Shown here: one piece after another, positions 1 to 8,716 of the stretch
Layout of the letters: the number at the start of each line of letters is the position of its first letter
Numbering within the stretch: the stretch's first letter is position 1
Assembly: GCF_021729035.1 (NCBI RefSeq)
Contig: NZ_JAJSAP010000011.1
Span: forward strand, 1,419 to 65,418
Length of the DNA: 64,000 bases
Source of the DNA: Microbulbifer sediminum
Lineage (GTDB): Bacteria > Pseudomonadota > Gammaproteobacteria > Pseudomonadales > Cellvibrionaceae
Direction: 5' to 3'
Translations under genes and position numbers: made by a program
The notes under the pieces: generated by a model
The model's database searches: none
What the model was told of the DNA's origin: nothing
What the model saw: the letters and a program-made list of their open reading frames with translations, nothing else

Positions 1-169
1 TGGTGGCCTCTGGAGCGGGGATGTAGGGAGGATGGACTCGAAACACGCTGTTGCGTGTTTCGCCCCTGCGGGCTCGCGTTGCGCGGTCTCAACTCGCTGG
101 AGCGGGTTGATCCAATCTGGGGGTTCTCACCTTCATCTCTGCAAGTGCGCTATATAAAAGGGCCCATCC
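1..169 (-). repeat. tRNA-linked structured repeat, unit A
   Basis: This is a copy of a 172-nt period seen again at 173-340. Positions 1-110 match 173-282 almost base for base, and the remainder matches more loosely. Read in the direction of the neighbouring tRNA-Arg (minus), it contains a T-loop-like GGATC/GGTTCGA segment, then a series of hairpins ending in a CGAAACACGC/GCGTGTTTCG stem at about 38-62. Its tRNA-proximal end (about 150-169) resembles the 3' arm and U-tract of the tRNA-Arg terminator, so the unit looks like a tandem duplication of the sequence that follows the tRNA. It may continue to the left of the window. Confidence 0.75.
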
Positions 170-172
170 TGG

Positions 173-340
173 TGGTGGCCTCTGGAGCGGGGATGTAGGG
201 AGGATGGACTCGAAACACGCTGTTGCGTGTTTCGCCCCTGCGGGCTCGCTTCGCTCGGTCTCAACTCGCATGCGCGAGTTGATCGAACCTGGGAGGTTCG
301 TCCACCGCCCGAACTTGCCATACAAAAAAAGCCCCATCCT
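173..340 (-). repeat. tRNA-linked structured repeat, unit B
   Basis: This is the second copy, immediately behind the tRNA-Arg terminator. Its hairpins include CGAAACACGC/GCGTGTTTCG (about 213-234) and CAACTCGC-ATGC-GCGAGTTG (about 262-281). Unit A has CAACTCGC paired with GCGGGTTG at the equivalent place. A related unit follows tRNA-Ser at 47.07 kb with the same order of elements. The open frames through it lack ribosome-binding sites and look like antisense-tRNA artefacts. Confidence 0.75.
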
Positions 341-361
341 TTCGGATGAGGCTTTCTTTGT
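320..361 (-). terminator. Terminator of tRNA-Arg
   Basis: On the minus strand a GCCTCATCC/GGATGGGGC stem with a short loop is followed by a run of seven T. It begins about 10 nt after the tRNA 3' end. The flanking TACAAA/TTTGTA can extend the stem. Confidence 0.85.
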
Positions 362-362
362 A

Positions 363-439
363 TGGCGCGCTCGGGAGGATTCGAACCTCCGACCGCCTGG
401 TTCGTAGCCAGGTACTCTATCCAGCTGAGCTACGAGCGC
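363..439 (-). tRNA. tRNA-Arg (anticodon ACG)
   Basis: A complete cloverleaf of 77 nt on the minus strand with an encoded 3' CCA. The acceptor stem is GCGCTCG/CGAGCGC. The anticodon loop CTACGAA gives anticodon ACG, which is read as ICG after deamination. The T arm carries GGTTCGAATCC. It stands alone rather than in an operon and has its own promoter and terminator. Confidence 0.97.
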
Positions 440-777
440 GTCGTTGTGGTTGCGAATATTAGAGAGTTGGGTCGGCTTCGTCAACTCTTTTTTAAGTATT
501 TTTAAGAAAAAATCCTTAAAAATCCGCAAGTTACCGAGGCTGACCGCTTCCCCGGGGGTTGCCGGATCAGCTCGATAGGGCGCGCATTCTGCCTCGGTCG
601 GCGGGACAATGCAAGCCCTTATTGGAAGATAGTTGTAATTGGGCGTCGGTGGGGGCTGGAGCGCGAAACTATACTGGATGGAGTATCTGGGCCCGCCGCG
701 GTGCGGCATTGTTGTGTCCCCGCCCCGCTCAACCTGCGGCTCCCCTAAAGGCAGGGCTAGCCAGAAACAATTTTCAT
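440..777. other. Intergenic region between tRNA-Arg and ftsH-like gene
   Basis: This 338-nt stretch holds the tRNA-Arg promoter and an AT-rich segment (about 485-530). Further right is GC-rich sequence that stays open in the ftsH frame but does not read like protein. No separate gene is seen. Confidence 0.5.
456..484 (-). promoter_or_regulatory. Sigma70 promoter of tRNA-Arg
   Basis: On the minus strand TTGACG (479-484) and TAATAT (456-461) are separated by exactly 17 bp, a near-consensus stable-RNA promoter. Transcription would start a few bases before the tRNA 5' end. Confidence 0.8.
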
Positions 778-2682
778 ATGGCAGACGAACATAAGGAAGA
801 CAAGCAGGGCCGACCGGCAGGCCAGCCCCAATCACCTCTCGCCAGTTACCTGGTGTGGATGCTTCTCCTGTTCCTCGCTTTTTCATACTGGACCACTTCC
901 CGGCAAGAGGAGGCTGGCCAGAAGCTTTCCTATACCGAGTTCAAGGAGAAGGTGCGCGCCGGCGAGGTGGAGAGTGTGACCCTTAGCGGTGAGCAGATCA
1001 CAGGCCGGTTTGTGGGCGCTGACTCCTATCCGGTGCCCAGGGGGGAGGATCGCGCCGCAATAGAGTTCCGGACCACCAAGCCGCCGGTGGAAGATCCGGA
1101 CCTGATCCCGCTGCTCGAAGATCGCAATGTCGAGATCAACGCGGAGCCGGTACGCCGTGATAACTGGACGCCACTGCTGATCAGCCTGATGCCCCTTTTG
1201 CTGATTATAGGGCTTCTCTGGTTCGCGGGACGCGTCATGCAAAACCGTATTGGCGCCGGCGGTACTACTACCGGGCCTTTCGGTTTCGGCAAGTCTCGTG
1301 CCAGGCGATTTGAACGCGGTGAGTCAAATGTGACCTTTGAGGATGTTGCGGGCCTGGAGAACGCCAAGCGAGACCTGCGTGAAATTGCCGATTACCTGAA
1401 GAACCCCGAACACTATCGGGAATTGGGTGCCAAGATCCCGAAGGGCATCCTGTTGATGGGGCCGCCGGGAACGGGGAAGACCCTGATGGCGAAAGCGCTT
1501 GCCGGAGAAAGCGATGTGCCCTTTTTCAGTATCAGTGGTTCCGAATTCATCGAGATGTTTGTCGGAGTCGGGGCCTCCCGGGTGAGGGATATGTTCGCCT
1601 GTGCGAAGAAGGAAGCGCCTGCGATTATCTTTATCGATGAGATCGACTCGGTCGGGCGGGCCCGCGGAACCGGGCTGGGGGGAGGCCATGATGAGCGTGA
1701 GCAGACCCTGAACCAGATCCTTGGTGAAATGGATGGCTTTGACCCGCACGAGGCGGTAGTCGTCATTGCGGCCACCAACCGGCCGGACGTGCTCGATGCG
1801 GCGCTCCTGCGGCCCGGCCGGTTTGACCGTAAGATTACCCTGGACCTTCCGGACAAGAAGGCCCGCCTTGCCATCCTGAAGACCCACTCCCGCCACACAC
1901 CGCTGGCGGAGGATGTGGACCTGGAGCGCCTGGCGGCACTGACAGTAGGTTTCTCCGGTGCCGACCTGGAAAACATGATCAATGAGGCCGCGCTCCTGGC
2001 GGGTAGGGACGACCGCACGGTAGTGGATATGGCTCGCATGCTGAAGGCGCGCGACCGCGTGGTATTGGGCAGTGAGCGGGAAATGGTGATCAGTGATGAG
2101 GAGAAAAAACTCATTGCCTATCATGAGTCTGGTCATGCACTGGCTGCCAGTCTCCTGCCCCATGCCGATCCCCTGGACAAGGCGACAATCGTGCCCCGGG
2201 GGCACAGCCTCGGAGCCACTGAACAGATTCCGGAGGAGGAGCGGCACAGCCTGCGAGCCAGCTACCTGTATGACCGCATCGGGGTAATGCTCGGCGGGCG
2301 AGTGGCGGAAAAGATTGTTTTCGGGGAGGTAAGTTCCGGTGCCGAGGCCGACCTGAAGCAGGCCACGAGCCTGGCCCAGCACATGGTGGCACAATGGGGC
2401 ATGAGCGATCGCCTGGGACCGGTGGCGTATCGTCGAGGCGAGGAGCATGTCTTCCTGGGGCGCGAGATTGCCCAGCAAAAGGATTTCAGTGAGCACACTG
2501 CGCAGGTCATTGATGAGGAAGTCGGTGACCTGGTCTCAAGGATTGAAAAAAAAGTGCAGAGCCTGCTGGGGGAACACCGACAGCAGCTGGATGCACTGGC
2601 GCGAGTGCTTCTTGAGAAGGAGACCCTGGAGGCGGCTGAAATTCAGGCGATTATCCTTGGGGAGAGGAACTCCGATAGTTAA
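778..2682 (+). CDS. ftsH: ATP-dependent zinc metalloprotease, FtsH/Yme1 type
   Basis: A membrane-anchored AAA+ protease that unfolds and degrades membrane and cytosolic proteins. The 634-residue protein has two N-terminal membrane segments (about 24-42 and 140-160) flanking a short periplasmic domain. The Walker A motif GPPGTGKT is at 228-235, followed by a DEID Walker B and the second-region-of-homology segment ending LLRPGRFDR. The zinc site HESGH is at 449-453. I chose the ATG at 778 because the upstream 73 codons read as non-coding. The HESGH variant and the sequence after it resemble Yme1 more than the usual enterobacterial FtsH. The gene is also alone, not beside rlmE, so it may be a second FtsH paralogue (inference). 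Confidence 0.93.
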   Translation: MADEHKEDKQGRPAGQPQSPLASYLVWMLLLFLAFSYWTTSRQEEAGQKLSYTEFKEKVRAGEVESVTLSGEQITGRFVGADSYPVPRGEDRAAIEFRTTKPPVEDPDLIPLLEDRNVEINAEPVRRDNWTPLLISLMPLLLIIGLLWFAGRVMQNRIGAGGTTTGPFGFGKSRARRFERGESNVTFEDVAGLENAKRDLREIADYLKNPEHYRELGAKIPKGILLMGPPGTGKTLMAKALAGESDVPFFSISGSEFIEMFVGVGASRVRDMFACAKKEAPAIIFIDEIDSVGRARGTGLGGGHDEREQTLNQILGEMDGFDPHEAVVVIAATNRPDVLDAALLRPGRFDRKITLDLPDKKARLAILKTHSRHTPLAEDVDLERLAALTVGFSGADLENMINEAALLAGRDDRTVVDMARMLKARDRVVLGSEREMVISDEEKKLIAYHESGHALAASLLPHADPLDKATIVPRGHSLGATEQIPEEERHSLRASYLYDRIGVMLGGRVAEKIVFGEVSSGAEADLKQATSLAQHMVAQWGMSDRLGPVAYRRGEEHVFLGREIAQQKDFSEHTAQVIDEEVGDLVSRIEKKVQSLLGEHRQQLDALARVLLEKETLEAAEIQAIILGERNSDS

Positions 2683-2707
2683 GGCCTGGCAATGCCAGCG
2701 GGTTGCG

Positions 2708-3493
2708 CTATCCCGGCTGGCAGCCAGGGCAATACCAGGCGGTGCGCCCGCCGATTGTCATTTGTTCCAGATTCCCGCCACAGCGAGGGCAATGCCCGTC
2801 TTTACCCCGATGGGGCAGGAGATAGGATTCTGGCAGGGCTTCGGGATCGGCGTTGCAGTCGATGGCCTTGTGCAGCACCCGTTGCATCACGTTGAATATC
2901 CGCTCGCGGTTGCTCTTGTTGAGCTCAGCCAGCTCGCTTGCGGGATGGATAAGGCACTGGAACAAAATCTCGTCGGAATAATAATTGCCGATGCCGGCTA
3001 TCTGGCGCTGGTCCATCAACCAGGACTTTGCCCGGCCGTGCCCGCTGCCGGATAGCCTGAGAAACTCCCGCTCGCTGATCCGAAGGGCATCGGGGCCCAG
3101 CTCGTGACTGCGGATCCAGGCGTTGGGTGAATCAGCCAGGGCAATATGCCCCAGCTTACGTGGGCAACGGTAGGCGAGTCGGCTGTTGTTCGCAAAGTCG
3201 ATCTCAAGTTGTGTGTATTGAGGCGTTCTGTTGCCTGCCTGGCAGTAAGCCAGGTCACCACTCATGCCGAAATGTAATACCAGGCACTTGCCTGAATCCA
3301 GGTGCGCAAGAAGATATTTTCCGTGGCGTTCGGTTTTTCTGAACGCGGCCCCGTGTAGCGCACGGCCCAGGGCCTGGGGTGTGGTATCCACCAGCAGTTC
3401 GGGTCCGGGCACGCGTACATGCTGGATCGCCTGGTGGAGCGCTGTGGAATCGAAGTAGCGACGATAGACTTCAACGTCGGGTAGCTCGGGCAT
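2708..3493 (-). CDS. Fpg/Nei-family DNA glycosylase
   Basis: A base-excision-repair glycosylase/AP lyase. It begins MPELPDVE, where Pro2 is the Schiff-base nucleophile and Glu3 the catalytic acid of the family. Lys59, in RHGKYLL, matches the conserved beta-hairpin lysine. The helix-two-turn-helix is at LMDQRQIAGIGNYYSDEILF. A C-terminal zinc finger has the form CPRC...CPGC and ends at once after the last Cys pair. Length is 261 residues, normal for the family. The Asp at position 6 and divergent middle separate it from typical MutM, so substrate (8-oxoG or oxidised pyrimidine) is open. It lies 49 nt behind polX in the same direction, which suggests a repair operon. Confidence 0.9.
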   Translation of the reverse strand: MPELPDVEVYRRYFDSTALHQAIQHVRVPGPELLVDTTPQALGRALHGAAFRKTERHGKYLLAHLDSGKCLVLHFGMSGDLAYCQAGNRTPQYTQLEIDFANNSRLAYRCPRKLGHIALADSPNAWIRSHELGPDALRISEREFLRLSGSGHGRAKSWLMDQRQIAGIGNYYSDEILFQCLIHPASELAELNKSNRERIFNVMQRVLHKAIDCNADPEALPESYLLPHRGKDGHCPRCGGNLEQMTIGGRTAWYCPGCQPG

Positions 3494-3542
3494 CCGGGGC
3501 AGGCTCCAGTAGCGTCACAACGACCAGGGGATAGATCGTCAT

Positions 3543-5261
3543 TTAACGGGTGAAGAGTTTCGCCAGCTTGTCCAGGGGCTGGCAGTTAACCACGTCACTT
3601 TTTTCCAGCCAGCCGCGCCGGGCCTGGTCGACTCCGAAACGCATATGGTCCATGTCCGATATGCTGTGGGCATCAGTGGCAATGGAAATTTTCACTCCCA
3701 GTTCCCTGGCCATCCGGCAGCCCTCGTCCGTGAGGTCGAGGCGCTGTGGCTGAGCGTTGAGCTCCACGATGCAGCCGCGTTCCCTGGCCGCCTCCAGTAT
3801 CTTTTCCATATCTGTCTCATATGGAGGGCGCTTATTGATCAGGCGGCCACTAGGGTGGGCGAGAATGTTGAAATTGATATTATCCATGGCGCGCAGGATG
3901 CGCTCTGTCTGTTTTTTCCGCGACAGGCCAAATCTGTGGTGGATGGCACAAACAGTAAAGTCCAGTTCCCTGAGCACGCTATCGGGCAAATCGAGGGAGC
4001 CATCTTCAAGAATGTCTACCTCACTGGATTTAAGCAGGACGATACCATCGAGCTTCTGGTTCAGCCTGTCGATCTCCCGGACCTGGGCCAGCAGACGCTT
4101 CTTGTCCAGGCCATTGGCGACAGTCAGCCGTTGTGAATGATCGGTAATCGCCAGGTAGTCATATCCCAGGTCGCGGGCAGCTTCAGCCATCTCCTTCAGG
4201 CTATTGTGGCCATCGCTGGCGCTGGTATGGGCATGCAGGTTGCCGCGGATATCGTTCAGGGTAATGAGCCTGGGGAGCTTGTCTTTTTTCGCAGCTTCCA
4301 GCTCACCATGGTCTTCCCGCAGTTCCGGCGGTATCCAGGCAAGGCCAAGCTTTGCGTAAACAGATTCCTCAGTTTTTCCGCAGACGCGCTTATCGCCCTT
4401 GAATACACCATATTCGTTTACCTTGAACCCCTTCCTGATACCGAGCTTGCGCAGGGCAATGTTGTGGGATTTGGAACCTGTAAAATAGATTTGTGCCGCA
4501 CCGAAGCTGACCTGGGGTACTACCCGCAGGTCGACCTGCATCCCGGACTGGAGAAACACTGTTGATCGCGTCTTGCCCCTGGAGGCGATTTCATCGACCT
4601 CGTTATAGGACGTGAAATGATCCATTACCGAAGAGCCCTGCTTGGCAGTGACGAGGATGTCCAGGTCACCCACCGTCTCTTTGCGCCGCCGGTAGCTACC
4701 GGTAATGACGATATCCTTGATCCCATCTGCTTTTTCAAGGTGCTCGATCAGCGGCCTGCCAATTTCCTCCGCGTCAATCAGCCGCGTACGCTTTTCTTCT
4801 CCGGAGTATTTTTGCAGGCGGGCGAGGATCTTTTTCTCGCTTTTCTCGCCGAAGCCGGAGACTCTGCGGATCTCGCCGGAAGCGGCTGCTCTCTCAAGGT
4901 CTGCGAGGCTGTTGACGTTGAGAGCGTCATGGAGTGCCTTAACTTTCCTTGCGCCGAGTCCCTCGATCATCATCAGCTCACTGAGGGCCTCCGGGGTGCG
5001 CTCCTCTACCTCCTTGAGAAGCGGCAGCTCACCGGTCTCCACTATCGTCCCGATTTTTTGCGCCAGGTCGTTGCCAATGCCCGGGAGCTCGGAAAGGTCC
5101 TCTCCGTCTTCCAGAAGGTCTGCCATGCTTCTCGGGTAGCCGCGAATCGTGCTCGCTGCGTTGCGGTAGGCTCGCACCCGGAACTGGTTGGCGCCTTCAA
5201 TCTCCAGGAGGTCCGCCAGCTTCTCGAAGCTGTCGGCGATCTCGCTGTTATGAACAGTCAT
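3543..5261 (-). CDS. polX: DNA polymerase X family with PHP domain
   Basis: A bacterial family X repair polymerase of 572 residues, near the usual 570. Order of parts: N-terminal HhH region (MTVHNSEIA onward), second HhH in ELPGIGNDLAQKIG, and a nucleotidyltransferase core with GSYRRRKETVGDLDI holding the metal aspartates. The C-terminal PHP domain has NLHAHTSASDG and AITDHS, and the family uses it for 3'-5' exonuclease and AP-endonuclease activity. The start at 5261 is preferred over an upstream GTG (5333) because PolX proteins begin MxVHN. The gene sits between dusC and the glycosylase gene, so gap filling and base removal may be co-expressed. Confidence 0.92.
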   Translation of the reverse strand: MTVHNSEIADSFEKLADLLEIEGANQFRVRAYRNAASTIRGYPRSMADLLEDGEDLSELPGIGNDLAQKIGTIVETGELPLLKEVEERTPEALSELMMIEGLGARKVKALHDALNVNSLADLERAAASGEIRRVSGFGEKSEKKILARLQKYSGEEKRTRLIDAEEIGRPLIEHLEKADGIKDIVITGSYRRRKETVGDLDILVTAKQGSSVMDHFTSYNEVDEIASRGKTRSTVFLQSGMQVDLRVVPQVSFGAAQIYFTGSKSHNIALRKLGIRKGFKVNEYGVFKGDKRVCGKTEESVYAKLGLAWIPPELREDHGELEAAKKDKLPRLITLNDIRGNLHAHTSASDGHNSLKEMAEAARDLGYDYLAITDHSQRLTVANGLDKKRLLAQVREIDRLNQKLDGIVLLKSSEVDILEDGSLDLPDSVLRELDFTVCAIHHRFGLSRKKQTERILRAMDNINFNILAHPSGRLINKRPPYETDMEKILEAARERGCIVELNAQPQRLDLTDEGCRMARELGVKISIATDAHSISDMDHMRFGVDQARRGWLEKSDVVNCQPLDKLAKLFTR

Positions 5262-5363
5262 GTGTGGATGCGAAACCGGTATCAGGTTTGTTGTTGAAAT
5301 CCATATCACTTGCCACTGGCGGGGAGTTTTCACCAGGCCTGCCCGGTATATGTATGGACAGGG

Positions 5364-6368
5364 CTAGGCTGCTGCGGTCTCTCCAGCAGTGCGAGTAAGC
5401 TCTTCGCCGAAGGCCTGCTCGATTGCGCCCTGGTCGCGAAGGCGCTTGAAGCCTTCAAAGAAGACCTGAGCTTCAGGGTAGGCCAGTTTCAGGTAGGCGA
5501 GCCACTGCTTGACCCGGTTGCCGAGATATTTGGCCGGATATTCGTCGCGGGTGGTCCGGTAGTAGTTCCACAGCAAGTGGACGATCTGAGGCCAGGGTAG
5601 TGGTGTGTATTCCTCCCCGGCGCAGGATGCCTTGATCTGTAGTGCCAGGTCGGGGCGTGCCAGTAGGCTGCGGCCCAACATAAAGGCGTCACACCCGGTG
5701 ACTTCGCGGCACCGGCGGAAATCCTTTACGGTCCAGATATCGCCGTTGGCAATGACTGGTATGGAGAGCTGCTCACGGATCTCACCGATGTATTCCCAGT
5801 ATGCGGGAGGGCGGTAACCGTCTACTTTGGAGCGGGCGTGGACTGCCAGTTCAGAGGCGCCACCGTTTTCCGCAGCCCGGGCATTGTCCAGGTAGCTGGA
5901 ACGGTCCTCGTAACCGAGGCGGATCTTTGCCGTCACCGGGAGTTCATCGGGGACCGCGCCCCTGACCGCGGCGACAATGCGTTCCACGCGGTTGGGGCTT
6001 TGCAGCAGACAGGCACCGCCATCGCTGTTGTTAACCGATTTGGCCGGGCAACCGAAGTTGAGGTCGATAGCCCGGGCCCCAGCCTCTACCGCGCGACTGG
6101 CATTGATTGCCATTGATTCCGGGTTGCCGCCGAGCAGCTGCAGCCGCACGGGAATACCGTGCGGGGTGAGGGCCCCACTGGCCAGTTCCGGACACAGCCG
6201 GGTGAATACCTTGCGGGGAAGGCGCGTGTGGGTGACGCGAACGAATTCGGTCACGCAGATATCGACTCCACCGATTGCGGACAAAAGGGTCCTTACATGG
6301 TGGTCAATCACGCCTTCCATGGGAGCCTGGTAAATGCTGGGAGTATACGTAAGAGACTGCGTGGTCAT
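5364..6368 (-). CDS. dusC: tRNA-dihydrouridine(16) synthase DusC
   Basis: An FMN-dependent enzyme that reduces U16 in the tRNA D loop using NADPH. The 334-residue product has the DusC signature near its start (QAPMEGVIDHHVR then TEFVRV) and NFGCPAKSVNNSDGG with the catalytic Cys. A later NGDIW and GCDAFMLGR segment binds flavin phosphate. The CITEFVRV type of N-terminus separates DusC from DusA and DusB. I used the internal ATG at 6368 because the 19 codons before it are not conserved-looking. It is the first gene of the minus-strand dusC-polX-glycosylase run. Confidence 0.92.
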   Translation of the reverse strand: MTTQSLTYTPSIYQAPMEGVIDHHVRTLLSAIGGVDICVTEFVRVTHTRLPRKVFTRLCPELASGALTPHGIPVRLQLLGGNPESMAINASRAVEAGARAIDLNFGCPAKSVNNSDGGACLLQSPNRVERIVAAVRGAVPDELPVTAKIRLGYEDRSSYLDNARAAENGGASELAVHARSKVDGYRPPAYWEYIGEIREQLSIPVIANGDIWTVKDFRRCREVTGCDAFMLGRSLLARPDLALQIKASCAGEEYTPLPWPQIVHLLWNYYRTTRDEYPAKYLGNRVKQWLAYLKLAYPEAQVFFEGFKRLRDQGAIEQAFGEELTRTAGETAAA

Positions 6369-6622
6369 AATTTGGTGCCGGTTCCGGGGCGGCGGATCGG
6401 AGCGAAAAAAGCAGCAATCCGCCAATTGCCGGCCATTTTATCAGTGCTTTACCTGTCCTCCTAACGGAAAGTATTTAATGACAGTTATGGCAAGAAATGT
6501 GGTTGCCGGAACGGATATTCCGCTGGTGATTCATTGTTGCGGCTGTAACTAATAAGTATTTGATTTTAAAAGGTTGTTGTATTGATAATAGCGCCCGCCA
6601 AAGTGGAAATCAGGGGGCAAGC

Positions 6623-6856
6623 GTGGAAGAAGCGCTATTGCAACAGGGACTGGACATCACACTGTTCGGTATGGGAATCGTTTTTACGTTCCTGCTTCTG
6701 CTGGTGATCGGAACCAGCATTATGTCCCGCATTATTATCCGTAACTTTCCCGAAGCGGAGCCCGCCGCTCCAGCTCCCGGCAGTCCCGCCGCCGACGATG
6801 CGCGCCTTCGCGCAATTATCAAGGCCGCCATTGATCAGCATCGCAAACGCCGATGA
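6623..6856 (+). CDS. oadG: Oxaloacetate decarboxylase gamma subunit
   Basis: A small membrane subunit of the Na+-pumping oxaloacetate decarboxylase. In known systems it assembles the alpha and beta subunits and binds zinc through its C-terminal tail. The 77-residue product has one hydrophobic helix (GMGIVFTFLLLLVIGTSIM), a Pro/Ala-rich linker and a basic end (DQHRKRR). The GTG at 6623 is chosen: it follows a purine-rich AGGGGG at 6 nt and gives the usual length, whereas the upstream 21 codons are not protein-like. First gene of oadGAB. Confidence 0.88.
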   Translation: MEEALLQQGLDITLFGMGIVFTFLLLLVIGTSIMSRIIIRNFPEAEPAAPAPGSPAADDARLRAIIKAAIDQHRKRR

Positions 6857-6913
6857 TCGCTTTTATCACGCGACTGCCAGATAAACCCGAATAAATAGCG
6901 AGAGAGATAACCC

Positions 6914-8704
6914 ATGACTGAGGTTAAAAAGCCACTGGGGATTACCGATGTAGTCCTGCGCGATGCTCACCAGTCACTGTTCGCCACACGGATGCGCCTC
7001 GACGATATGCTGCCGATCGCAGAGAAGCTGGATGAGGTCGGGTTCTGGTCACTGGAGTCCTGGGGGGGAGCGACTTTTGATGCCTGCATCCGCTACCTGG
7101 GCGAGGATCCCTGGGAGCGGATCCGCGAACTGAAAAAGGCCATGCCCAATACCCCCCAGCAGATGCTGTTCCGCGGCCAGAATATTCTCGGCTATCGCCA
7201 CTATGCAGATGACGTGGTGGAAAAGTTTGTCGAGCGCGCAGCGGAAAACGGCGTGGATGTGTTCCGCGTGTTCGATGCCATGAACGATATGCGAAATCTG
7301 CAGACGGCATTGCGCGCAGTAAAGAAGCAGGGCAAGCATGCCCAGGGAACCATCTCTTACACCGTCAGCCCCGTTCACACCATGGACCTGTGGGTAGACC
7401 TGGGTCGCCAGATCGAGGACATGGGGGCAGACTCCATTGCCATCAAGGACATGGCCGGCCTGTTGCGGCCCTACGAGGGGTACGAGCTGGTGAAGCGTCT
7501 CAAGGAGGCGGTGGATATTCCTATCCACATGCAGTGCCATGCCACCACCGGCCTGTCGACGGCGACCGCGCTCAAGTGTATCGAGGCCGGAATCGATAAT
7601 ATCGACACTGCGATCTCCTCCATGTCCATGACCTACGGCCACAGCCCCACCGAATCTGTGGTTGCCATTCTGGAGGGGACCGAGCGCGATACCGGGCTGG
7701 ATATCAACCTGCTGGAAGAGATCGCCGCATACTTCCGCGAGGTGCGAAAGAAATACGCGAAGTTTGAGGGCTCGCTGCGTGGGGTGGATTCCCGCATCCT
7801 GGTCGCCCAGGTGCCGGGCGGCATGCTTACCAATATGGAGAGCCAGCTGAAAGAGCAGGGTGCCGGTGACCGGCTGGATGAGGTTCTCGAGGAGATTCCC
7901 CGGGTGCGTGAAGACCTGGGCTATATCCCGCTGGTGACTCCTACTTCGCAGATCGTCGGCACCCAGGCGGTACTGAATGTCCTTACCGGCGAGCGTTACA
8001 AGACTATCTCCAAGGAAACTGCCGCTGTACTCAAGGGCGAGTATGGTGCAACCGCGGCCCCGGTGAATAAAGAACTGCAGGAGCGGGTACTGGACGGCGG
8101 TGAGCCGGTTACCTGTCGTCCCGCCGACCTGCTGGAGCCGGAGCTGGACAAGCTCACTGGCGAGCTGAAGCAGAAAGCCTCTGATGAGGAAATCTGGCTG
8201 GAGCAGGGCGAGCGCGAGATTGACGATGTACTCACGTACGCGCTGTTCCCGCAGATCGGGCTGAAGTTCCTCAAGAACCGGGACAACCCCGACGCGTTCG
8301 AGCCGGTACCCACCGGCAATGAGGGCAGCGCGGTCACCAACGATCAGGGCGAAGAAGTCTACACCGTTACGGTCGAGGGCCAGAGCTATACGGTGACTGT
8401 TGCGGACGGTGGTGACCTGACGGGTATTGCGCCGGTGGGCAGTGCCGGAAGCCCTGCGCCTGTGGGTGGTCATACAGCCCCCGCCTCCGGTGGCGAACCG
8501 GTATCCGCGCCGCTTGCCGGTAATATCTTCAAAGTACTGGTAAAACCCGGTGACCAGGTGACCGAGGGGCAGACCATCGTCGTCCTGGAAGCGATGAAGA
8601 TGGAAACTGCGGTCAGCGCGCCGCGGTCCGGCGCAGTTACTGAAGTGACCGTAAAAGAAGGCGATTCTGTCGCCGTGGGCGATGCCCTGCTGAAGATCGC
8701 ATAA
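6914..8704 (+). CDS. oadA: Oxaloacetate decarboxylase alpha subunit
   Basis: The carboxyltransferase and biotin carrier subunit, which moves CO2 from oxaloacetate to biotin. The 596-residue protein starts with the carboxyltransferase barrel, including the [10 protein letters not shown] motif. A conserved PYC/OADA domain follows, and a Pro/Ala/Gly linker leads to a biotinyl domain with EAMKM. The modified lysine is Lys562. An AGAGAGATAACCC leader provides the ribosome site. The gene is 57 nt after oadG and 12 nt before oadB. Confidence 0.95.
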   Translation: MTEVKKPLGITDVVLRDAHQSLFATRMRLDDMLPIAEKLDEVGFWSLESWGGATFDACIRYLGEDPWERIRELKKAMPNTPQQMLFRGQNILGYRHYADDVVEKFVERAAENGVDVFRVFDAMNDMRNLQTALRAVKKQGKHAQGTISYTVSPVHTMDLWVDLGRQIEDMGADSIAIKDMAGLLRPYEGYELVKRLKEAVDIPIHMQCHATTGLSTATALKCIEAGIDNIDTAISSMSMTYGHSPTESVVAILEGTERDTGLDINLLEEIAAYFREVRKKYAKFEGSLRGVDSRILVAQVPGGMLTNMESQLKEQGAGDRLDEVLEEIPRVREDLGYIPLVTPTSQIVGTQAVLNVLTGERYKTISKETAAVLKGEYGATAAPVNKELQERVLDGGEPVTCRPADLLEPELDKLTGELKQKASDEEIWLEQGEREIDDVLTYALFPQIGLKFLKNRDNPDAFEPVPTGNEGSAVTNDQGEEVYTVTVEGQSYTVTVADGGDLTGIAPVGSAGSPAPVGGHTAPASGGEPVSAPLAGNIFKVLVKPGDQVTEGQTIVVLEAMKMETAVSAPRSGAVTEVTVKEGDSVAVGDALLKIA

Positions 8705-8716
8705 ACGGGGGCACGC

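Noticed and set aside
1-340. CRISPR-like array at the left edge
   Set aside because: Only two long copies with internal hairpins, no short repeats with unique spacers and no cas genes.
559-777. Upstream extension of the FtsH-type protein
   Set aside because: The 73 extra residues have no conserved or membrane character. [11 protein letters not shown] followed by a helix is the expected N-terminus.
89-886. 265-codon minus-strand frame across tRNA-Arg and the repeats
   Set aside because: It reads antisense through the repeats and the tRNA and into the ftsH start. It has no ribosome site and shows the typical false-protein pattern of tRNA regions.
1324-2496. 390-codon minus-strand frame opposite ftsH
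   Set aside because: It is a shadow of a strongly conserved AAA protease gene with codon-position mirror effects and no start context.
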